The notes under the pieces are model-generated. The model had not been told where the DNA came from, did not search any database, and saw only the letters and a list, made by a program, of their open reading frames with translations. Below are positions 26,582-39,200 of a stretch of 64,000 nt of DNA, one piece after another. This DNA is from Syngnathus acus. Taxonomy: Eukaryota > Chordata > Actinopteri > Syngnathiformes > Syngnathidae. Position 1 is the stretch's first letter; every line of letters begins with the position of its first letter. A program made the position numbers and the translations under genes. The stretch covers positions 8,488,501-8,552,500 of the forward strand of contig NC_051094.1 of assembly GCF_901709675.1 (NCBI RefSeq). The letters are read 5' to 3'.

Positions 26582-29500
26582 ATGTCTTCAGATGATGAGG
26601 CCTATGTCCCAGTATTGCCTACGGAATCATTGTCTACAAGACGTCCTAATCCACAGGAAAATTCACAAATAGCAGGTATTGCAGAGTTCTGAGTTTCTCC
26701 CTGACCAACACCTGTTTCACTATTTGGGTTGTTAAGTCTCTGTTCTGTTTGTGTTTGCTACTAGAGAGGACGGAGAACACTACTCGCAGAAATTTGAGAA
26801 ACAGAGACACTTCACAAGATGCAGCTGAGAGTGCACAGCCAGATTTTCAAGGCTACATTGACTACACTGAAATGGATCTCTTCACCTCTGAGGAGAATAT
26901 TACCAGGATGGAAACATTTCTTGACACATGGAGCCAAAACCTGAAGGTCAGTTTTGTGACATGGTTTTTCTTAAATGTCTTTCAGACGTTTCAAAATGAG
27001 CCCAAAAATGGAATTGCAATCATGAATGCCAGTTTTGTTGTGTATTGGTGCAATATGTGATGTAATTTCACAAATGATTGTTATTCTAACAATAAAGCCT
27101 TCATGATCAAACATATTTTAAAGCTATATTTCCCCATACAAAGTTATGTAAAGTATTATTTATTTTAGGCTTTAACATCATAAAGCCTGTGATAGCTGTT
27201 TAATAACCGTTGCCTCATATTAAATGTCATAGCAAGAGGAGTTAAATGCTGCATAGTTTAAAAAAAAAAAAAATTGCTAATTTAAAATGTTAAAAAAAAA
27301 AAAAAAAAGCAATTCAAATGTATAAATTAAAGTATGGTTTTCTTGTATAAAAAAACAGTCATAAGAATATTTTTTTAACGATTATGGCGATTTGTAATTA
27401 TGGAGTGTAATAATTGAGGCTGTGACTGAATTTTGATTAATAACACAGCTCATGTCCCCCTCTCTGCCAATCAGACCAATGTGCTGAGGGAGCTGATGGA
27501 CTGGAGGCTGGCCTTGATAAATCAACTCAGGCGAGAGTTGCAAAAGGAAAGGGACTGCCGTTCAGGCGAAACCGAGGCCTACATGGCAGAGCTGGAACGT
27601 CTGAAAAATCGGCTACACACCTCTGAGACTAACAACAAGCGAAAGGACGAGGTGCACACATTAAGCATTGTGTATGATAACCATCTAGCGTAATGAGATT
27701 TGCATGGGCTGATCGTCAAGTACTGTCCCCTCCTTCAGATGATTAGAAATTTGAATGTGGTGTTGAACAAACAAAAACAGAAGCTTGAAAAGATGAGCGC
27801 CTTCACCAAATGGAAACTTCAGTATAGCAAAGCCAAAGAGGAGGTAGAGTGATTCAGTCTGTGCCCCCATGATTTAGAATTTCTAGATTGTCCACAGCAT
27901 TCACCAATAGACACATTTGGAGTGTGTGGCAGAATCGTTTTCATCGTATTTATTTCAGTGGCTTAATGCACATTGTCTTTTCCTTTTCAGGCCTTTACTA
28001 GCAAGATGGCGCAGCAGCACTATGATTTGCGTCTGAAAAGGAAAGCGTGGTTGATATGGCACTCTGCCTACCTGAAGGAGTGGAAGGCCAGGATGGAACA
28101 GGCATGTCGCGCAAAAGCAGAAGAAGTGTGCAACCGGCTGGCGGAAAATTACGAGGCACGGATTCAAATGGTGGGTATGGTCCCCACATAGAAAGCCTAT
28201 GTTACTGTTTTCAAAGTTTTGTTAGTACAATGTTTAGAATCTTGTTTCTATTTACTGCTATAGATTGTCTATGAGTAAATTGTATCTGACTCCTGTAGGA
28301 GTCGACCTAGAGCAAAAAAAACCAAACAATTTATGCCGTTCTGCTACTTCATCACGGTCAGTAGATAATTAATAACGTTTGTGTTTTCTTTGTCCATTTC
28401 AGATGACTAAGGAACACAATGAGGCTTTAACGAAGGCACACGCAGAGATCGAGAGACTGCAACTTGAGCAAGAACAAAAAGAAGTGTGTATGAAGAAAGC
28501 TCTGATGAGGGGTGTGTGTGCTCTCAACATGGAGACCCTCCACTTGTTTAATCCCATGGATGGAGAACCCCAAAACCATGATGGGTATGGTATGTAATGA
28601 TGCGCACCTTTTGAGTTCTGAAGGTATTGGGGGCACTTTTCAATGAAGGAGAAAAACCAGATTGGTTCCATGCATTTCAGTCTATAATTCCCACTGAGCA
28701 ATTCTGTTTATGAAAAGACTACTTTGCTCACTACAGATCCCAATTTTCCTCCTGATGACCCTCCACCTAGCTCATTCCCACACGGGCCAGGCCCTGGCTT
28801 GCACGATCAGGTGAGTAACAGAGTCACTATGTTTCCAAGTCAACCTTGTAACAGTGTAAGTACACTTAAAATGTACTACCAATCGTTTCAACAGGGAGGT
28901 GCGGGTGCGGGGATAAGCAGCCAACAAAAACCTACAAAAAGTGGAACGGCTCGCACTTCCACCCAGCATGTCGGCAAGAGTATGCGAAGCAATCTGGAGA
29001 TGGCGAGTATGGCTCCACCGATGAGCTCCGCTCCTGTAGACTACCATCATCTGGTGACACAGGTACATTTAGAACGTGAAGTAGGCTACAATAGTTCTCT
29101 TGGTGTGTTTGTTGTTCTTTACAAAGGATAGTAATATTTTTTCCAGTGTGTATAAAATGTAATGTTTTTTTCCTCTACGTTTTTTCCAAGCAAACTCTTG
29201 GTCAGGCTACCGCCTCCAAATATCCTCACTCCTCTCAACACGGCGCCACTGGAGGCTGGTCTTCGTCCAGAATGCACACCAGCACCTGTAATGTCCACTC
29301 TATTCTACATTCAAAAGAAATCACAAATGCAAACTCCCACACATGACTAAATGTGATATCAAAGAGCCACCAGCAATTTGACACCATTTTGCTATTACAT
29401 CTCATATATGCAATGCCATAAAAATATTGATGTATTTTTTCAAGTGGCCGTTTTGGTTTTTCAGTGAATATTTTACTCCGCAGACCCTCCACCACCTTGG

Positions 29501-30314
29501 GATGAGCCTGATTCTGCAGTCATGGCTCAACGTCCCGGTAGCAGCCCGGTTCACTTTGACCACCCAAAGTCTCCTACCCAACATGAAGACAACAGCATGG
29601 TATGGCAGAACTGTCGTCTTGATTGAATCTCTTCTGTAATCCCATAACATCCCCTTCCATGTAAACATCATCCCTTGCATTGCTTTTCTTCAGATGGGCG
29701 TGTGGTACACCAGAGAAGTCTTTCCGTCCCAATCACCTGCTCGCGGTTCTTTGCCACAAGGGGCCACCATAAGTTTCCACAAACAGGTGTGCTGCGTCAT
29801 TTTCTTACGAATAACTTTTCACCAGGTGGCAGAAGACAATCATTTGGTAGTAGCAAATCGTTACACGATTTTAGTCATCTTAACGGACTTGTTTTGCCTT
29901 TCCTCAAATGTGCGTGGCCTCACTAAATGCTAATCGTTTCCATAGAGCTCTGCGCGGATAATCACGGCTGGCCATCAGAAATCGGCAAAAACGATAACAG
30001 CCCGCATTACAGGGCAACCTTTTGCCACGAAGAGAGTACGCAGCAGCTGCCAAGCGATGGGGGTATCACCGTCCATGACCTCCATTGTTGTCGAACGCCA
30101 TCAACCTATTGCACAGGTATGGAAGGATAAAGTATTTCTACAAACGTGTTGGAATCTAATCTACCACCGCCTCTTTCTTTCCTCCAAGCACACGATTGCT
30201 GTTACTGCCAAAAGTGTTCGCCCTTCCCAACAGGGTACCCGCACATCCACTGTTGTGAAGGCATCCTCCAGAACAAACCTTTTTAATGGACACTCTATCA
30301 GAGTAGTTGATTAA
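26582..30314 (+). CDS. poc5: POC5 centriolar protein (13 coding exons)
   Basis: Coding exons: 26582-26675, 26765-26946, 27475-27651, 27739-27843, 27991-28170, 28403-28589, 28737-28810, 28895-29062, 29191-29287, 29484-29599, 29694-29786, 29946-30116, 30189-30314. They total 1770 nt (589 aa); human POC5 is about 575 aa. POC5 binds centrin and is part of the inner scaffold of the distal centriole, needed for centriole elongation and linked to cilia. The protein begins MSSDDEAYVPVLP. A helical, coiled-coil centre (about residues 75-300) holds tryptophan-containing centrin-binding segments, for example ELMDWRLALI and KAWLIWHSAYLKEW, then CMKKALMRGVCALN. A proline/serine-rich region follows. The end has the conserved KTITARITG, MGVSPSMTSIVVERH and terminal HSIRVVD. 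The donor after exon 7 is GTATGT at 28590; an earlier GT there would break phase. The first coding exon is preceded by an acceptor at 26564. Confidence 0.95.
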
Positions 30315-30637
30315 TAAAATTGCACACACGTCTCATACAAACCAGCGTTTTCTAGATGAAGGATTTTACCGACTATGCAACAACTCTGTGATTATTACTG
30401 TGGGTGTAGCTTTACAATTTCTTTTTTTCTTTTATTGGGGTAAAGAGGAATTGAACAATTATTCTTCACAACCTCACTGACGTTCATGGTGGGATCCACC
30501 CATGTAAATATTTGAACAGTGCAGCTTTAATTTAACGTTAATATTCAGGAAAATGTGCATGTATAATAGACATATTGTATTTTTAGTGCATTTTAGAATG
30601 TCAAACCTCAGGTGCTTTTTCTTAAATGCATAATAAA
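30313..30637 (+). terminator. poc5: poc5 3'UTR and poly(A) signals
   Basis: Two plus-strand AATAAA hexamers follow the coding sequence, at 30313-30318 (sharing bases with the TAA stop) and at 30632-30637. The second is followed by a T/GT-rich stretch and is the more likely site, giving a 3'UTR of roughly 340 nt. Confidence 0.55.
30431..30436 (-). terminator. ankdd1b: Candidate ankdd1b poly(A) signal
   Basis: Minus-strand AATAAA lies about 415 bp downstream of the ankdd1b stop codon. If used, the ankdd1b transcript overlaps the poc5 3'UTR on the opposite strand. Confidence 0.4.
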
Positions 30638-30849
30638 TTATTTTTAGAGTCTCCTTTCTATGTAAGTGTTATATTAAAAAAATTAAAAAATGTCGCATGT
30701 CACACTCAATCATGAAACTCTGCAGCTCTTACTGCTGACACGCTGTGATTGCGTCCGTATCTTTTCTGTAAGAAAGGAAAAAGTGGAAAAAATTACAACA
30801 TTCAAACCGACACAAATTGTACATTTAAGGACTTTTCTCTGTAAACCCA

Positions 30850-33800
30850 CTAAAAATATTTCAAAAATGAAATACCTGCAACTCTGCTATGTCCTGTGTG
30901 GACAAGGGCCTGATAGAGTTCTATGAGAAGACTTTCCCCCGCCAGCTCAGCTCCGTGGAGCCAGATCAGAAACATCCTGTTGCCGTGTTCTTTATAGCTA
31001 TGCTGACCTATGAACAAATACATAGCACATAAACAAAATAACCTTTTCATCTTAGTTTAGTAATCAATTGAATCAGCCACATTTCTTAACTATAAGCCAC
31101 GGTACAAAATCTAAGGTACAACACAAATCTTGTCACTGTACTGGTCAAACGTCCAATTTGGCCTTTCCAAATTTTCTGTTCATGGATGTTTTTGAGGTCA
31201 TTAATGTAAATTTTCAAATCACCAATTTCTAAAACCCCAATTGTATATGTTTGCAGTATTAACCTTCTTTTACACAATTGTAAAAATAAACCAAATTCTT
31301 AACTTGCATAATGTGTAAGGTGACACTGGCCAAAAGTAATTGGACACATTTACCCGTCCACTGGCTTTCGATGGCTGACACTTGCTCCAGAGTGAAACCC
31401 CAGTGTTCAGCCAGACGCTTCCAGTTTCCTGCCTTCAGAAGCTCGTAGGCCAGGCGCCAGGTAATCGAGCGGATCTGCTTGGTCTCATTGCGGTGGTCCA
31501 GTTTGAATGTTAGCGGATACTCGCTGTGAACATTCTCATAACCTGGGTTGGCCTGAAGGGGGTATTAAATCCTGTCAGTGGGTTGATAAATATGACCAGC
31601 TTTGGAAGATACATGAAAAGGCTTATTGGTCCCCTCAACATTTGCAATATGAATGTCACATTTGAGCATATTGAAAATCAATCACGAAATTAAATAGGAA
31701 TTAAATGGTCACTTTTGATGAATATGACTGACAATGCAACATGCGTTGAAAAAGTGTCTCACTTTCTTCAATGCGTTGTATCGTTCTGCCTTGATGATCA
31801 TGTCCACGATGATCACCTCATCCGCTCTGGCGGCCACACCCAGCGCCGTCTTTCCCTGCTACAAGTGCGCCAAATAATATGCATTCAAAGAATGTATTAA
31901 AATACAACACGAAGAGGATTTTCATCAATAACGAACATCTGAATGTGTCAAAGTTGAGGTCATTCCTTACCCGGTCTTGGAGCGTCAAATCAACTTCAGT
32001 TTTCAGTAGCATTTCCACCACATCGATTCTCGTCAGCTCAGCAGCAAGATGCATAGCAGACTGAAACCTCTTAACACAAAGCATGTTCATCACGTGTCTT
32101 TCGAGTTCTTTTACTATTGATTGTCAATCTATACATTTTACCTTATTGGTGATATTTAAGTTGCATCCTGCCTCCAATAGATAATGGATGACGGGGATGT
32201 GGCTGTTCTTAACTGCCAGGTGGAGAGGAACTTCCAAGTCCTTGAGCATGTATGAAGTGTCGGTTGATAATGCCGTTCCTTCGCTTACGATGGATGGAGA
32301 AGGCATACCTCATTCTGAAAATCTGTGTGGGCTTTATATTGTAGGAGAAGTCGGACAAGGGATGCGTCTCCTTGCTCTGAAACTGGGTGAAGGGCGCTGC
32401 ATTTTCTCTGTAAAAAAAAATAAAAAATTGGAGTTACCACAAACAGACATGTAGCACAAAGGTTTAAGCTATTAAAATTGTGCCACGTGTCTTGAGTGTG
32501 TGTAGCTGTACTTTTGTTTGGATGTTGGGGTTGCAGCCGGCTTCCAGCAAAGCCAGGACACATTGTTCCTGAGCGTTAGCGGCAGCCTGGTACAAAGCAG
32601 TCTCATTGTCCTAAGACACACACAGCTCGTCAGGGGCAACGATCAATGGCTGAATACCAAGAATACTGCGTTTAAAAATAAAACTGACCTTGCGTTAAAA
32701 AAAAAAAAAAAAAATTATTTCTTGAAATGATGTGGACATTTCTATCTATCAGGTAAAAAAAAAATATTTGTCAAGTATAGACAAAATTAAAACCAAAATT
32801 GTGAGGTTTTTGAAAACTGAATACTTTTTTTTTTTTAACCATCACTGATGCTGATTATTATGTGATTTGCATGCTGTTCTTCATGTGGAATTATTGTGCT
32901 GCTGTCTTTTAGCCAGAACAGCTTTGAAATTGAGTTTCTCAATGTCAATTGTCTCATTCCTAGATAAATAGAGAAGGGCTGAACCGTTGATCAAATTCAA
33001 ACTGTGAGGCGGATGTGCTTCATTATTATACATCAGTATGAAAACACAAAGTTAGAAAACAACTGTGGTTACATAACCAGGCACCTCCTTAAACCAATAT
33101 TTTTCAGAACATTTCAGAACTCTGGTTTTATACACACTATCCACAAAAGACATGCCATTACAATTGCATGTTTGGTCACAAACATCAAGTTATTTGACTG
33201 CGCAAAACAGTCTGAATTCAAATCACTGCACAAATTAATCATTCAATAGATTTGGACCTCCAATACATTGTCCAGTGAGACCACACGCTAGTCGCTACTT
33301 TGTGATAGTGAAGGTGTTTCATATGATTGTCTACCATATTAACTTCATCCCGAACATCGAAGCTGAGCAGCAGCAGATGGACAGCGTCCAAGTGGCCGTT
33401 CCTGGCAGCTAAGTGCAGGGGCGTGTCTCCTCCCTGGCAAGAAGGGAGGGAGGAGAGCCGATTGCATCAAAGTGGCTTTGACTTTGAGCTTTGATGCAGC
33501 AATGACCCACACAGACTGGAAAGCAGCAATGACTCATACACACACTACGAACCTTGTTGGGCTTCATGGTGGCCATGTTGTAATACGGCTCCATCAGCAT
33601 CTCCAACATTTGCATGCAGCCATGCTCTGCCGCCATAGCAAATGCACGGTGGCCTGACTGAAAGGCAACGATTGAGACACAAATGCATTTCATCTGAATC
33701 TACTTTTACCAATATGGATTCGAAGGCTTTTTTAGAATCTTCTCGGACTACTAATATACACATACTAAATTTGTATACAAAAAACCCTATCCTCCATTGT

Positions 33801-35588
33801 CTATATCCTCAATAGCGTTACATTGTTGCTGAGTATTCAGATTACAAATATCTCCTTTGTATTAATGGCACTATTAAAAGGCTACAACTTCTCAAATGGA
33901 ATACATGATCATCTTTGTCCAGTTCTTTCATTTGGAGGTCGTTGATAATGTATTCCACGATGTCAATATGATTGTTGATAGCAGCACAGTGCAGGATGTT
34001 CAGTCCTTCCTGCAGGGGGAAATCAAAAGCTCGATTTAGAAAGCCGATCTTTATTAAAATGTTATAACATACATGAGTGAAGATATATTTGTAAAATATG
34101 GCCCATATGGCTTGGACAGCACAGTTCAAATCACCTCATTTTCCACATTCTGTTCTGCTCCAGCCCATACTAATGATTTCAGGATGTCCAAGCTGCCAAA
34201 CCAGGCCGCTAAATGAATGGGTGCCACACCAAACTGGAACACACGTTGGGATTAGGAGGAACTATTGCATTTGTGATCTTTTGTTGTTACACTTCACAGC
34301 TTCTGTTTACCTTGTCTCGCTGATCCACTTGCACCCTGCGTCGTAGAAGCAGCTCAACCGCTTCCTTGTTTTTCCCAGCCACTGCATAGTGAAGAGCTGT
34401 TCTATTGTGCTGGATGGCACATAAAAAAACGAAATTACGATGGACTCAAGGCGTAATGACTTGGTAGAGGAGACTCACCGCATTCTTTGCATTGGCATTC
34501 AACCCCTTTCCGAGTGTCCTCATTGCAGCCACATCATTGCTCTTAGCTGCTTCAATAAACAACTTCTCTGTTTGCAGTACTATTGCGCAACACACAACAG
34601 GTAGATTACACAAATATCGACAAGTGTATACCGCAATTTACAATATATCTTTGAAAGTTTTTGCTAAAATTGGTTAAAGTCTTAAGAAATATCTTCCATG
34701 TGTCACTTGCTTCTTATTTGTGGGCATTGTTGCCTTCATTTTTCCAGAATGTTTATTTGTGCTGTATTTTACAGTAAGTCAACTTAACAGGAAGATGGCA
34801 GACTGATTCCCTTGTTGAAGAAAAGAAAAAGGGTTCAACTTTCTGCTTGTGCACAGCCAATAAGGACAAAACTGACATTGCGGCACTTCTCAGTGCAGAT
34901 GAATAATGACCCTAAATATAATGTGAAAGCAATCCAATACTTTTTGAAGGCCTGGAAATTGTATACAAGTCAGTGGCATTATTTTTGACCCAATAGACTC
35001 AAGGATGCTTAGCACTTGCCCGAGATGCAAATGAAGGCACACAAGTAAGGGCGTTGCAGTAAAAGCCTGGCAACACATCTACAGGAAGGAAATAGAATTT
35101 ACTTACCTGCTTGCCTCAGTGCTTTTTTTTTTTTAATTAAAAACATTAAACGCCACTACTCAAGGTCGATGACAATTATCTTAACCATAATTTACTCTGC
35201 GCACTTCTTAGCATTTCTTATGTACTCACGCATCTCTTTGTTGTCAAAGCTGTTTTCCATCTTGTCTTCTGTGTTCTTGTTCAAAACTGTATCAACAAAC
35301 GCCTTGACTGGTTCCTGTTTCATCCACTTCCAAGAATCCAAATTCTCTCGCTTGGGAACATGTCTCCTTATCATTTCCTTCAAAGCCAAAGCTTTCTTCT
35401 CCATTGTTACGTTCTTGAGTTGCAACCGCCTAATGGATAAGCAACGGAGGATTCTACTTTTGTGTGTCCCAGCAGCGCTAAACCAAATACCTGAAGAACC
35501 TGATGGGAAGATCAACCCGAGACTCATTGCTCAACACTGAAGGGCTGATCCGTATTTGCTTAGCAAGATCGCACGCATCAGACATCAT
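30850..35588 (-). CDS. ankdd1b: Ankyrin repeat and death domain-containing protein 1B (15 exons)
   Basis: Coding exons on the minus strand: 35588-35491, 35429-35230, 34567-34479, 34409-34311, 34233-34135, 34009-33905, 33657-33553, 33433-33335, 32610-32512, 32407-32309, 32240-32142, 32069-31971, 31858-31763, 31552-31354, 31007-30850. They total 1743 nt (580 aa; human about 528). Ten central exons (residues about 130-460) each encode about one ankyrin unit, with motifs such as ALHYAVAGKN, PIHLAAWFGS, TPLHLAARNGH and PLHLAVKNSH. A death-domain-like C-terminus follows, with QIRSITWRLAYELL, AIESQWTG and FLIWLHG. The biochemical role of this family is not established; ankyrin plus death domain suggests an adaptor. 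The first two exons (about 99 residues) are less conserved and resemble human only around HVPKREN, so the start is less certain. An acceptor directly upstream (TTCCAAACAG) suggests a non-coding first exon. Confidence 0.9.
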
Positions 35589-36203
35589 CCAACTGTTTGG
35601 AAAAGGTCAACAATAATCCCTACATGTTTTCAGCTGGTCCAACTAGTCATCAGATGTTTTTGGCCCCTAAATAAAAATGTATACGTAAAACTAACATTTA
35701 ATTCTTTGGTAGAAACAGTACACTGACTGAATGTTTTTTATTGTAAAATTTGTCTGTATGGGGCCCATGGAAGAAAAAGTCTGAACACCCTTGCTCCAAC
35801 TGCTTCAAACCAGTTCTGTTATATTGTTATTTTACGTTATATTTTCCGTAGAGCGCTTTGGTAAGGCGCCAAAACAGATATCAACATAAGACGAAGCATG
35901 GCTTATTGCAACTGCATTTATTGCAACCGGTTTATGCAATGGAACCCTTCATTTATTGTTAAATGTTACATAGAACATTTTAAAAAATGTAATAAATATT
36001 ACTATGATCAATTTTAAAATATTTTCAGTAATTTAAAGAAAATGTATTAGCGCTGACATACAACGTGATTTTTAAATATTCTCAATAAATAAATAACAAC
36101 TCTTGATTCATTGTGTGGCTATGATATAGGTCAACAAGGTCTTACATCTCAATATGGATTTAAGTGCAATCTTTTTTTTCAGCTTTTCTAACTTCCTGTG
36201 CCG
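35589..36203 (-). other. Gap between polk and ankdd1b
   Basis: Only about 615 bp separate the polk stop codon from the ankdd1b start on the same strand. Minus-strand AATAAA signals at 35952-35957, 35917-35922 and 35737-35742 can serve polk. The rest should contain the ankdd1b promoter. I see no other gene. Confidence 0.5.
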
Positions 36204-39200
36204 TCACCTGAAGAACTTGTCAATGGTGTTGTGAGCGCTCAAACCTTTGGCCTTTTTAGAGGGTTGATACGAGGGTGGGTCTCGTCTGTTAAGTGATAAG
36301 AGCAAACACAGAAATATTTCACCATGTTACACACATTGGATGAACAAAAACAAACCGTAAAAAATTTAATTTGCGTTCCGTGGACTGTAACTTTGGCAGA
36401 GAAGAATCAAATGGATGGATGTTTCTTACAAATGCGGTGCCACTTAACAGCGTAAAAACACAATTTAGCTTTTTTTGGTGCCACAATAATGTATTTGGTT
36501 TAATGCCGTCTTACCTTTTGCTTTTACCTCTACCTGCATGCCTCGTCGGGGGGATATCTGTAAACACAAGCCATTCAAAACCTTATTTTCTCATCTTGGT
36601 GGAAGGGGGGATAAAAATGACACAAGACCTACCACATGACCTCGTTAGAAACATAAAGACTCCAATTTGTTAGATAGGATGGTTTAAAAGGAAGCTGTAG
36701 TGCCCAGACTTGGTTCATTATATAAAAAATAAAGAAAGGTAAGAAAGTGATTTGGACAATTCCGAGGCTGGGACACAAGAATGGCCACAGGGTGAAATAA
36801 GAGGTCTTTTCTTTGTGGAAATCAATACAAAAGCCTCACATGAATGTGTCTGGCTGTAAACAAGAAGGTCAGAGGCCACAGTATCCTTTCAAAGAGACAT
36901 GTGGAGTTCCTACGTCAACAGGACATAGTATATGTTCTTTACACATTTTACCTGTAAGACGTTCACAGAAAAATAGAGTAGAACTTATTCGTAATTCCAA
37001 CATAAACTGGATGTGAGAACCATACGTTTGACATTCCATCGTATTTCAATTCAATGACCAAGAAAGAACTCACCTATTGCATTGCTCTTTGCGATTTCAA
37101 CTGAGGGTGATGTCCCCATCTCCTCCAGCACTTCCTGGTTCAGGCAGAGGTCAACATGGCGATTAAAGACAGTGAGGTCATTTGTGTCCTGGGTCAGCTG
37201 ACACACCGGGCAGACGAGGAGGGGACCTTTGTCGTGACACGACCGAGGCCGATGTGTAGTCATGCTGTCGCCGTTGATCAACGTGGTGTTGTGAACACAA
37301 TCATTTATCAAGTGATTCGGCTTGACTTGTTCATTATTCTTGACTTGGTCTTTGTGTGTTTCAGTCCTTGGCACCTCAATTCCTTCATGGTCCTTGTTTA
37401 AATCTGGTACATGGAACTCTTGTTTGGTGAGACACCAGTCTATATGGCTGTTGAATACTTTCAAATCGTCTGTGCTAACATGGCCGAAACACACAGGACA
37501 GGTGAGGCAGTTCAATGATGAGCTTGATGTAGACGGATGAGCCTCAATGCCATCAATTTCTGAAAGCTTCAAGGTTGCACCTTTTGGCCTCATGTCCTTT
37601 TTGGGCGACTCTGCTCTTTTATGTGCGTCATCATCCCTGAGTTTAACAACAGATATGCTCTGCTCATTTTCTCGCTCTTGTGGACAAACTTGAAGCTGAA
37701 GTCTCTTGGCGTGGGCTCTTTGAAAGAAAGACAGCTGAGATCTAGCAGCAGGCTGGTCCTCGAGTAAGTTCTTTTTCTTCATCTGCCAAGTAACCTCCTC
37801 TTTAGTCTGACATGTTTGTGCTGTGAGAGGAGGACAAGAGGAGAGATGATTCCCTTCAAATTGTTGGCGCACTTATTGGGTGGAGCCTCGGACGTCTGCC
37901 TTTCCCAATTGGAGGAAACCAACGATGCTCTTCTGCAGAGGCTTTTTATCATCCGGGCTGACAAAGGAAGAGATACGGACACCTACACAAGATGATAATA
38001 TACGTGTGAATAGCAATGTATGATTCCCATGTGCACAATTAATTCAAAATTTCTTCTCCATTATAAAAATATGCCATGTATTACCTCCACCAAGGTGTTT
38101 TCATCAACAATGCATCTGATTTGATCAAGACGGAGCACTTGGTAACAAAATCATTATAACAAATATAACATGAAAAATTGAATTCACCCCATACAGATGG
38201 CCATAAATTGCATTTTCAAAAACAGATTTAATTAATTCAGACGTGATCCAGATCACACATCAATTAAAATGTGACTTCCTCTTATCCCCTTTAATCCTTT
38301 TATTGTGTATGTGTTCTATCATATGAGCTCCTGACAGAATTTCCATGGTGGAATTACCAGAAACTGTATTGTCAAGTCAGATATAATCCAGGTGTGATTC
38401 AGGTGGCATGTAAAGCAGTAATTTAAGGTGGAAAAAAATGAAATCATGCCAATTTGCTGTGAATGCATGACTAAAAGCGTATTTTCCAAGCCAGAGGTGA
38501 TCTAAGTACATTGCAAATGTGACAGCAATTAACCATTAAAAATCGAATTTATCATGTTATATTTTTACATATATCTCCACATTTGGAAGTAGCTTCACTC
38601 TAAATAATTGCAAAAAAAATTAATCTAACAGTTCCCTTCGATCCGGAAGATTCTGACTGTCAAACTATTTTAATCCTAGAAAGGCATTCATTTAAATGTT
38701 TCAACCGCTTATTGTATTGTAATGTGTAATTTACCCATGAGTCTCAGTCTGAGTGGCTGTGGACTTTCGTTCTCAATTTCCATCTTAAGAAGGTCTTTGG
38801 CCACAGCAAAGATCTCATCGGCGGTGGCGATGGCACACGGTAGCGTCAGTGCTCTGGTTTTCACCTCAAAGTTGACATTCTTCACTTTTAGTGTGATGTT
38901 TTTACCCTTAAAGTTAGGAGATGGGAATACAGCCACACATATCATTCATGTTGACTTTGGTGCTACTAATGTCAGTGCCACGAAATAAAACCCATGTGCA
39001 ATCAATGCCATGAACTTTACCTTGAGATCTTCTTTCTTTAGGTCTTGTGCTAGGTCTTCACAAAGCTCTCTCAATAAAGACAGCTGTTCATCAGGCTTGT
39101 TTAATTCTTTAAATGTTCTGTACAGAAGCGCAAAGGATGGGAACGGAATGACAACAAGTAGATAAGTGGGTTATTAAATGATTCATTCATCATGAAGAAT

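Noticed and set aside
28581-28592. Earlier GT donor (GG/GTATGG) for poc5 exon 7
   Set aside because: It leaves phase 2, which shifts the next exon out of the DPNFPPDDPPP frame; the GTATGT donor four bases later keeps phase 1.
37156-37540. Plus-strand ORFs across polk exon 12
   Set aside because: Antisense shadows of the UBZ-finger coding sequence.
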